Assembly (NCBI RefSeq): GCF_017565425.1
Contig: NZ_JAGEMK010000003.1
Location: 248,001-312,000, forward strand
Source of the DNA: Actinotalea soli
Lineage (GTDB): Bacteria > Actinomycetota > Actinomycetes > Actinomycetales > Cellulomonadaceae
Length of the DNA: 64,000 nucleotides
Direction of reading: 5' to 3'
In this document: one piece after another, positions 58,395 to 64,000 of the stretch
How positions within the stretch are numbered: the first letter of the stretch is position 1
Layout of the letters: each line of letters starts with the position of its first letter
Notes under the pieces: generated by a model
Told to the model about the DNA's origin: nothing
What the model saw: only the letters and a program-made list of their open reading frames with translations
Databases searched by the model: none
Program-made: the position numbers and the translations under genes

Positions 58395-59048
58395 GTGCGC
58401 GTGCTGGTGGTCGACGACGAGCGGACGCTGGTGCGCGCGATCGAGCGTGGCCTGGCCGCCGAGGGTTTCGCGGTGGACGTCGCCCTCGACGGCGAGACGG
58501 GGCTCGAGCTGGCCACCGACCGGGACTACGACGCGATCGTGCTCGACGTGATGCTGCCCCGGCGCAACGGGTACGACGTCGTCACGGCCCTGCGCGAGCG
58601 CGGGGTGTGGACCCCGGTGCTGATGCTGAGCGCCAAGGACGGCGAGCACGACGTCGCCGACGGGCTCGACGTCGGGGCCGACGACTACCTGACCAAGCCG
58701 TTCGCCTTCGTGGTGCTGGTGGCGCGGCTCCGTGCCCTGGTCCGCCGGCCCGCCGAGCCCCGGCCCGCGGTGCTCGAGGTGGGTGACCTGCTCCTGGACC
58801 CCGCGGCGCGCACCGTGACCCTCGCGGGCGCCCCGGTCGACCTCACGGTGCGCGAGCTCGCCCTGCTGGAGTACCTGATGCGCCACGCCGGGCGGGTGGT
58901 GGGCAAGGTCGAGCTGCGGGACCACGTGTGGGACGGCACGGGTGAGGACCTCAACGTGGTCGAGGTCTACGTGGGCTACCTGCGCCGCAAGCTCGGCCGC
59001 TCGGCCGTCACGACGGTCCGTGGTGCGGGCTACCGCGTGGGGGGCTGA
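58395..59048 (+). CDS. OmpR/PhoB-family response regulator
   Basis: A 217-residue response regulator. The receiver has the acid pair Asp7-Asp8, the phospho-acceptor Asp51 in IVLDVMLP and Lys in YLTKPF. The C-terminal winged helix (about 125-217) includes VDLTVRELALLEYLMRHAGRVVGKVELRDHVWD and ends with VVEVYVGYLRRKLGRSAVTTVRGAGYRV. The kinase gene begins three bases after its stop. It is divergent from the LolA-like/ABC operon across 104 bases, which is probably one of its targets. Confidence 0.93.
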   Translation: MRVLVVDDERTLVRAIERGLAAEGFAVDVALDGETGLELATDRDYDAIVLDVMLPRRNGYDVVTALRERGVWTPVLMLSAKDGEHDVADGLDVGADDYLTKPFAFVVLVARLRALVRRPAEPRPAVLEVGDLLLDPAARTVTLAGAPVDLTVRELALLEYLMRHAGRVVGKVELRDHVWDGTGEDLNVVEVYVGYLRRKLGRSAVTTVRGAGYRVGG

Positions 59049-59051
59049 GCC

Positions 59052-60467
59052 GTGGACCGCTGGTCCCTGCGGGTGCGACTCACGGTGCTCACGGCGGCCT
59101 CGCTGTGCGTGACCCTGGTGATCGGTGCCGTGGCCCTGACCACGGTGCTCTCGAGCAGCCGGGTCGCGGCCCTCGACGAGATCGCTCGCGAGCGGGTCGC
59201 GGTCGTCGAGGACCTCGTGCTGACCGACCAGCTCCCCGCGACCCTCCCGGTCAGCGAGCCCGGAGAGCTGGTCCAGCTCGTCGACGCCGCGGGGCAGGTG
59301 GTGGCCTCCTCACCCAACGCGAGCCGGACCCTGCCCGTGCTGCCGGCCGAGGACCTCGCCGAGCTCTCCGGCCCGCAGGTCACGGTGCTGACCACCACGG
59401 CCAGCGCCTACGACGGCGAGACCCGTGCCGCCGTGCTCGGCACGACGTACCGCGGGGAGCCCGTGACGATCGTGGCCACCGTGCCGCTGGCCGAGGTGCA
59501 AGGTCTGGTCGACGCCCTCCGCCTGGCCCTGGTCGGCGTGGTGCCGGTGCTGACGGCCCTGCTCGCGCTGGCGATCTGGCTCGTGCTGGGGCGCGCCCTG
59601 CACCCGGTGGACCAGCTCCGGCGCGCAGCCGCGCAGGTGGCCCGCTCGGGAGGCCCCGGAGCGCTGCCGGTGCCACGGACCGACGACGAGCTCGCGGCGC
59701 TGGCCCGGACCCTCAACGAGATGCTGGACCGTCTCGAGGTCGCCGCGGCGCGGCAGCGGGCCTTCGTGGCCGACGCCGCCCACGAGCTCCGCTCGCCGCT
59801 CGCCGCCCTGCGAGCCAGCATCGAGGTGGCGCGGGCCCACCCCGAGACCTACCCCGCCGGTGCCCTCGCGCAGGATCTCGAGGAGGAGGTGCTCCGGATG
59901 CAGGCCCTGGTCGACGACCTCCTGCTGCTCGCCCGCATGGGCTCGCACCCCCGCCCCAGGACGACCCTGGACCTGCGGGCCGCGGTCGAGGAGGTCGTGG
60001 GCGGGCTGGTGGCCGGCGGGGGGCTCGTGGTGGTGCGGGCCGAGGGGCAGGGTGAGGCGCAGGGCGAGCACGCCGCCGTCGTGCGGGTGGTGCGCAACCT
60101 GGTGGAGAACGCGGCCCGGCACGCCCGCACCACGGTCCAGGTGGCGGTGGCCGAGGGGGAGGTCACGGTCGAGGACGACGGGAACGGCATCCCTGCCGAG
60201 GACCGTGAGCGGGTGTTCGCGCGGTTCGTCCGGCTCGACGAGGCGCGCGAGCGCGAGGCCGGGGGCAGCGGGCTCGGCCTGGCCATCGCCCGGGAGATCG
60301 CGCGCGAGCACGGCGGTGACGTGACGCTCGACGAGGGCCGGCTCGGGGGACTCCTCGCCCGGGTGAGGCTACCGCGGTCCTCCGAGGCAGCCCCCGGGGA
60401 GGTCGCGGGCGCCGTGGGTCAGGACTCCCCCGCCACAGGAGCGGAGACGAAGACGCAGAAGGGGTGA
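59052..60467 (+). CDS. Membrane sensor histidine kinase (OmpR-type partner)
   Basis: A 471-residue kinase. Two membrane helices (about 11-33 and 159-180) enclose an extracellular sensor of about 125 residues. A HAMP linker follows (RALHPVDQLRRAAAQVARSG). The phosphorylated His244 lies in FVADAAHELRSPLAALRASIE. The ATP site has VRNLVENAARHARTTVQV (N box), VEDDGNGIP (G1) and GSGLGLAIAREIAREHGGDVTL (G2). The GTG start follows the response regulator by three bases. The 3' end overlaps the convergent VOC gene by 49 bases. The signal is unknown. Confidence 0.92.
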   Translation: MDRWSLRVRLTVLTAASLCVTLVIGAVALTTVLSSSRVAALDEIARERVAVVEDLVLTDQLPATLPVSEPGELVQLVDAAGQVVASSPNASRTLPVLPAEDLAELSGPQVTVLTTTASAYDGETRAAVLGTTYRGEPVTIVATVPLAEVQGLVDALRLALVGVVPVLTALLALAIWLVLGRALHPVDQLRRAAAQVARSGGPGALPVPRTDDELAALARTLNEMLDRLEVAAARQRAFVADAAHELRSPLAALRASIEVARAHPETYPAGALAQDLEEEVLRMQALVDDLLLLARMGSHPRPRTTLDLRAAVEEVVGGLVAGGGLVVVRAEGQGEAQGEHAAVVRVVRNLVENAARHARTTVQVAVAEGEVTVEDDGNGIPAEDRERVFARFVRLDEAREREAGGSGLGLAIAREIAREHGGDVTLDEGRLGGLLARVRLPRSSEAAPGEVAGAVGQDSPATGAETKTQKG

Positions 60468-60856
60468 CCGGCGGGGTCGGCGTAGACGTAGAGCTGCTCC
60501 TCGGGGTCCGCCGAGCGGTCGAGCAGGAGCCGGGCGCCGAGGCCGAGCAGGCGGCGGTGCTGGGCGGCGAGCTCCTCGGCCGAGCCGACCGTGGTGTCCA
60601 GGTGCAGCATCTGCGGATAGGGGCCGTCGGGCCACGTCGCCTCGGGCAGGTCCGCGACCTGCTGGAAGGCGATCGAGACGCCGGGGTTGCGCAGCACGAG
60701 CCAGTCCTCCCCGGCGGGGTCGGGCTCGCCGGGTGGCGGGGGCTCGTCACCCGGTCGGTACGTCAGGCCGAGCACCTCGCGGTAGAACTCGGCGAGCTCC
60801 CGCGCGGAGCGGCCGTCGAGCACGACTTGGCGCAGGGTCGGGTAGGACGGGCTCAT
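60419..60856 (-). CDS. VOC-family protein
   Basis: A 145-residue glyoxalase/dioxygenase-like protein. The pattern TLRQVVLDGRSARELAEFYREVLGLTYRPGD at the start and HLDTTVGSAEELAAQHRRLLGLGARLLLDRSADPEEQLYVYADPAGHPFCVF at the end is the actinobacterial single-domain VOC type (glyoxalase-like DUF). The histidine in MLHLD and the late acidic residue may bind metal. The substrate is unknown. Its last 49 bases are shared with the end of the kinase gene on the other strand. Confidence 0.86.
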   Translation of the reverse strand: MSPSYPTLRQVVLDGRSARELAEFYREVLGLTYRPGDEPPPPGEPDPAGEDWLVLRNPGVSIAFQQVADLPEATWPDGPYPQMLHLDTTVGSAEELAAQHRRLLGLGARLLLDRSADPEEQLYVYADPAGHPFCVFVSAPVAGES

Positions 60857-60903
60857 CGCACACCTCCAGGTCGACGGACCTCCAGGATGCTGCTGGGCCC
60901 GGG

Positions 60904-61614
60904 TCAGCGCACCCGGACGCTGCCCGACCCCTGGATGTCGCTCCTCACCTGGGCCTCTCCACCGTGGGTGACGGACCCGCTCCCCTCGATGCTCACGTCG
61001 AGGGTCCTGGTCACCTCGACATCGACGCCCCCGGAGCCGGCGACCGACACGGCGGCGTCGCGGCTGGTGAGCCCGGCTCCCTCGTAGGCCCCCGAGCCCT
61101 CGATGCTGACCTGCAGCTCGGCGGTCCGCCCGTCGAGGACCACGTCCCCCGAGCCGGCGATCGACACCGCGGTGCCCTGCACGTCGACCTCGCCGACGCG
61201 GACCGCCCCGGAGCCCGCGAGGCTCACCGCGAGGCTCTCGCCGTCGGCCCGGTCGACCGTGACGTCCCCCGATCCCGTGAGCTCGACGGCCTCGAGCTCG
61301 GTCACCACCAGGTGGTAGGAGACGGGGCCGGGGCCGCGCCACCCGAGAGACCTCTCGGTCCCCAGCCGGAGCACGCCGTCCTCCACCTCGCTCGTCAGCC
61401 GTGGCAGGTCCCGCTCCCCGGCGGTGACGGTGAGGGAGGGGCGGGCGCCGTGCTCGACCGTCAGGTCCCCCGAGGTCGCGAGCTCGACCGCCGTGACGTG
61501 CTCGATCTCGCGGGTCTCGGTCATCCGTGGTCCCCCTGCCGTGCTTCCGCAGCCCGCCAGCACGGTGAGGCCGATCACGACGGCGGTCGCGGCAGGCAGG
61601 GGGCGGAGCGTCAT
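60904..61614 (-). CDS. DUF2807 (GIN-domain) lipoprotein
   Basis: A 236-residue lipoprotein (lipobox LAGC, near residue 22). The mature part is a right-handed parallel beta-helix type with the repeated Gly-Ser-Gly turns of DUF2807: VELTGSGDVTVDRADG, VSLAGSGAVRVGEV, VSIAGSGDVVLDG, VSIEGSGAYEGAG, VSVAGSGGVDVEV, VSIEGSGSVTHGG and IQGSGSVRVR, each about 20 residues. The function of these domains is unknown. They lie at the cell surface and are often linked with envelope-stress systems. It is divergent from the TetR gene across 267 bases, and its own promoter region near 61615-61700 shows no obvious palindrome. Confidence 0.87.
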   Translation of the reverse strand: MTLRPLPAATAVVIGLTVLAGCGSTAGGPRMTETREIEHVTAVELATSGDLTVEHGARPSLTVTAGERDLPRLTSEVEDGVLRLGTERSLGWRGPGPVSYHLVVTELEAVELTGSGDVTVDRADGESLAVSLAGSGAVRVGEVDVQGTAVSIAGSGDVVLDGRTAELQVSIEGSGAYEGAGLTSRDAAVSVAGSGGVDVEVTRTLDVSIEGSGSVTHGGEAQVRSDIQGSGSVRVR

Positions 61615-61812
61615 GGTGGTCCTCGTCCTCGGTGGGCCCCCGGCGGTGGCGTCGGCTCGCGCCACCGCCGGGACGACGCAGTCCCTCCGCGCCGGACACC
61701 AGCCTGCTCGGCCTGGCCGGCCCGGCACATCGGGTACCACCCCGAGCCAGCCCTGACTCCGAGGCGACCGTCCCTGAGCCGGCATCGGGGTGGGCACCCC
61801 CTGCCGATGGCA

Positions 61813-61828
61813 TGTGATGCACATCACG
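61813..61828. promoter_or_regulatory. CRP/GlxR-like site in the divergent promoter
   Basis: TGTGATGCACATCACG matches TGTGA-N6-TCACA at nine of ten defined positions and contains perfect 6-bp arms GTGATG/CATCAC. It lies just upstream of a -35-like TTGACG (61832-61837) of the tetR gene, a position where a CRP-type protein could act on that promoter. Confidence 0.55.
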
Positions 61829-61844
61829 CACTTGACGCAGCATC

Positions 61845-61866
61845 TGCAAAGTTGCATCCTGTGCAA
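61845..61866 (+). promoter_or_regulatory. Overlapping palindromes, probable TetR operator
   Basis: TGCAA-AG-TTGCA (61845-61856) and TTGCA-TCCTG-TGCAA (61852-61866) share the middle half-site, giving three TTGCA/TGCAA half-sites. They cover the expected -10 region of the tetR promoter and end 15 bases before the start codon, which suggests autorepression. Confidence 0.65.
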
Positions 61867-61881
61867 GGAAGCGAGGGACCC

Positions 61882-62511
61882 ATGACGACAACCACCCCGT
61901 TGCGCGAGCGGCAGCGCGAGCAGACCCGCGCGCTCATCGCTCGCACCGCGGTCGACCTCGCGATCGAGCGCGGCTACGCGAACGTCACCGTCGAGGAGAT
62001 CGCGGCCGCGGCCGGGGTCGCTCCGCGCACCTTCTTCAACCACTTCGCGACCAAGCGCGACGCCCTGCTGAGCTGGACGACCCGGCTCGAGCCCGCCGCG
62101 GTCGAGACATTCCTCTCCCCCGAGGCCCCCGACCTCGCCGCGAGCCTGCAGGAGCTGCTCCTGGCCTACGTGGCGAGCGCCGAGCGGGACGAGCTCGGCC
62201 GCATGCACGAGCTGCTCGACACCAACCCCGAGCTGCGCCCCCAGGTCCGTGACCTCTTCCGCGAGTTCGAGGCCTCGCTGGCCGAGGCCATCGGCCGCCG
62301 GCCCGAGGTGGACGCCCGCTCCCCCGAGCCCCGGGTCCTGGCAGCCCTGAGCACCGCCGTCTTCCGGGCCTCCTTCTCGGAGTGGACGGGGTCGCAGGGC
62401 AGCACGACCCTGGCCGAGTCCGTGGCGAGCTCCTTCGCGATCGTCCGCCGCGCGCTCGGCCGTGCCGACACCTCGCAGCGGGGCACCGACGGGGACGGCA
62501 CCGTCGCATGA
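61882..62511 (+). CDS. TetR-family regulator of the multidrug exporter
   Basis: A 209-residue TetR regulator. The HTH is at about residues 15-60 (ALIARTAVDLAIERGYANVTVEEIAAAAGVAPRTFFNHFATKRDALL), followed by a helical ligand-binding part. The FFNHF variant of the recognition helix is typical of the group that controls MFS drug exporters. The ATG follows AGCGAGGG, and the stop overlaps the exporter start by four bases. The palindromes before it suggest that it represses the two-gene unit until a drug binds. Confidence 0.9.
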   Translation: MTTTTPLRERQREQTRALIARTAVDLAIERGYANVTVEEIAAAAGVAPRTFFNHFATKRDALLSWTTRLEPAAVETFLSPEAPDLAASLQELLLAYVASAERDELGRMHELLDTNPELRPQVRDLFREFEASLAEAIGRRPEVDARSPEPRVLAALSTAVFRASFSEWTGSQGSTTLAESVASSFAIVRRALGRADTSQRGTDGDGTVA

Positions 62512-64000
62512 CCGCCCTGGCCACCGACGCGACGTCGGTCCCGACCCCCGCGCGCCACGGACGACGTGAGATCACCCTGCTGTTCGCCGGGCTGATGGTG
62601 ACGATGCTGCTCGCCTCGCTCAACCAGACCGTCCTGAGCACCGCACTGCCGACCATCGTGGGCGAGCTCCACGGTGTCGAGCACATGCTCTGGGTGATCA
62701 CGGCGTTCATCCTGGCCTCGACCGTGACCATGCCGATCTACGGCAAGCTCGGCGACCTCCTCGGGCGCAAGCCGCTGCTGGTCGGCGCGATCGGGCTGTT
62801 CATGGCCGGCTCGGTGATCGGCGGCCTCGCGCAGGACATGACCTGGCTCGTCGTCGGCCGGGCGGTGCAGGGCCTCGGAGGCGGCGGGCTGATGATCCTG
62901 TCGCAGGCGACCATCGCCGACGTCGTCCCGGCCCGCGAGCGCGGTCGGTACATGGGGATCATGGGCGGGGTCTTCGCGGTCTCCTCGGTGGCCGGACCCC
63001 TGCTCGGCGGCTGGTTCACCGAGGGGCCGGGCTGGCGCTGGGCCTTCTGGATCAACCTGCCGCTCGGCGTCCTGGCGATCGTCGCGGCGCTGCTCTTCCT
63101 GCACCCCCGGCGCGACCCCGTGGCCCGGCCCCGGCTCGACTGGGCCGGGATGGCATCGATGACCGTGGCCACCACCGGACTGGTGCTCGTCGCGACCTGG
63201 GGTGGCGCGCAGCACGCCTGGACCTCGCCGATCATCCTCGCCCTGGCGGGGACGACCCTGGTCGCCGCCGCGCTCTTCGTCCTCGCCGAGAGCCGGGCCG
63301 CCGAGCCGATCGTGCCGCTGCACCTCTTCGCCGACCGCAACTTCAACCTCACGACCGCAGCCGGGCTGCTGACCGGCGTCGCGATGTTCGGTGCGATCTC
63401 CTACCTGCCCACCTACCTGCAGATGACCGCCGGGGTCGACGCGACCCACGCAGGCCTGCTCATGGTGCCGATGATGGCCGCGCTGCTGCTGACCTCGGTC
63501 CTCACCGGCCGGGCCGTGAGCCGCACCGGCCGCTACAAGTGGCTCCCCGTGGGCGGCTCGGTGCTCGTCGCGATCTCCCTCGTGCTGCTCTCGACGATGT
63601 CCCCGCAGACCTCGCTCGTGCTCATCGGCGTGTACATCGCGGTGCTCGGCACGGGGCTCGGGTCGACCATGCAGCTGCTCGTGCTGATCGTGCAGAACTC
63701 CTTCTCCGTGCGGCAGGTGGGGACGGCGACCGCGAGCAACAACTTCTTCCGGCAGATCGGCGCGACCCTGGGCTCGGCCGTCGTGGGCAGCGTCTTCGCG
63801 ACCCGGCTCACGGCCCTGGTGGCCGAACGCCTCCCTGCGGGTGCCGGGCCGACGGACGGCACGAGCTCGCTGACCCCGGCCCTCGTCAACGCGTTGCCCG
63901 ACGCCCTGCGCCTCCCGATCGTCGAGTCCTACAACGACGCGCTGACCCCGGTCTTCCTGGTCATGGCCCCGCTCGGGCTGCTCGCGGCGCTGCTGCTCTG
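62508..64000 (+). CDS. DHA2-type MFS multidrug exporter (EmrB/QacA family), truncated by the window end
   Basis: The first 497 residues are visible, and the gene runs past the window. It has 14 predicted helices in this class. The N-terminus has LNQTVLSTALPTIVGELHG (motif D1 region). Motif A is GKLGDLLGRKPLL, motif B is GRAVQGLGGGGLMILSQATIADVVP and motif C lies in GIMGGVFAVSSVAGPLLGGWF. The GWRWAFWINLPLG end of motif C is a QacA/EmrB mark. It is translationally coupled to its TetR regulator. Proton-driven efflux of drugs or other lipophilic compounds is expected. Confidence 0.9.
   Translation, partial: MTALATDATSVPTPARHGRREITLLFAGLMVTMLLASLNQTVLSTALPTIVGELHGVEHMLWVITAFILASTVTMPIYGKLGDLLGRKPLLVGAIGLFMAGSVIGGLAQDMTWLVVGRAVQGLGGGGLMILSQATIADVVPARERGRYMGIMGGVFAVSSVAGPLLGGWFTEGPGWRWAFWINLPLGVLAIVAALLFLHPRRDPVARPRLDWAGMASMTVATTGLVLVATWGGAQHAWTSPIILALAGTTLVAAALFVLAESRAAEPIVPLHLFADRNFNLTTAAGLLTGVAMFGAISYLPTYLQMTAGVDATHAGLLMVPMMAALLLTSVLTGRAVSRTGRYKWLPVGGSVLVAISLVLLSTMSPQTSLVLIGVYIAVLGTGLGSTMQLLVLIVQNSFSVRQVGTATASNNFFRQIGATLGSAVVGSVFATRLTALVAERLPAGAGPTDGTSSLTPALVNALPDALRLPIVESYNDALTPVFLVMAPLGLLAALLL

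Overview
The window comes from a GC-rich actinobacterium. Codons strongly prefer G or C in the third position, GTG starts and 4-base ATGA/GTGA overlaps are common, and several gene families are typical of the phylum: a mycothiol-dependent maleylpyruvate isomerase relative, F420 biosynthesis (cofD, cofC), a PopR/ClgR-type regulator beside a second clpP pair, and a set of zinc-independent ribosomal proteins. The saccharolytic gene content is compatible with a Micrococcales soil or plant-debris organism (Cellulomonas or Oerskovia-like), but the genus cannot be fixed from the sequence alone. No rRNA, tRNA, CRISPR array, integrase or insertion sequence was seen. It reads as ordinary chromosome with several locally broken genes.

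Layout. 1-5.5 kb: end of a NarL-type two-component system, a membrane protein, a secreted multidomain arabinanase, and a VOC protein translationally coupled to an AraC regulator. 5.6-9.9 kb: YdhG-like protein, a calcium-type P-ATPase, an internally deleted beta-lactamase-fold gene, and a Ddn-like F420-dependent enzyme. 10-11.7 kb: a clpP3-clpP4-popR-like locus with two matching operators. 11.7-21.6 kb: a LacI-controlled sugar ABC importer with a GH31 alpha-xylosidase, a DUF2254 protein, an anomalous G27C12 tract, and a 6-phospho-beta-glucosidase gene preceded by an attenuator-like terminator. 21.7-25.7 kb: cueP, a drug-type ABC exporter with a divergent TetR regulator, and an MDMPI protein. 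25.8-31 kb: an iron-siderophore uptake operon with two DtxR/IdeR-type boxes. 31-33.3 kb: cofD and cofC of F420 synthesis and a nitroreductase. 33.4-36.6 kb: a GNAT / N-acylamino acid racemase / M20 hydrolase operon matching the known D-to-L amino acid conversion route. 37.2-40.1 kb: a Zur-box-controlled alternative ribosomal protein operon (L28, L33, S14, L31, L36, L32, then HU), divergent from a CobW-like protein that lacks a P-loop and resembles the mycobacterial ribosome-hibernation factor MRF. 40.1-46.3 kb: M20 amidohydrolase, MFS exporter, a broken ASCH gene, YihY, GNAT and a NYN-domain protein. 46.4-54.5 kb: PPOX and FAD enzymes, a TPR-GGDEF cyclase, an ECF sigma factor with a repeat-bearing membrane anti-sigma candidate, and HrpB helicase. 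54.5-64 kb: a GNAT gene that runs antisense through its neighbour, an ABC exporter with a LolA-like protein beside an OmpR-type two-component system, a VOC protein, a DUF2807 lipoprotein, and a TetR/MFS multidrug pair cut by the window end.

Most regulation can be read from palindromes: PopR-type boxes, LacI operators, TetR operators, iron boxes, a Zur box, a CRP-like site and strong GC hairpins. The most notable items are the complete PopR circuit with a C-terminal Leu-Ala-Ala end, the terminator inside the leader of the 6-phospho-beta-glucosidase gene, the 18-bp perfect coding repeat in the anti-sigma candidate, and four loci whose sequence looks damaged or misassembled (9.26, 19.94, 43.14 and 55.2 kb).
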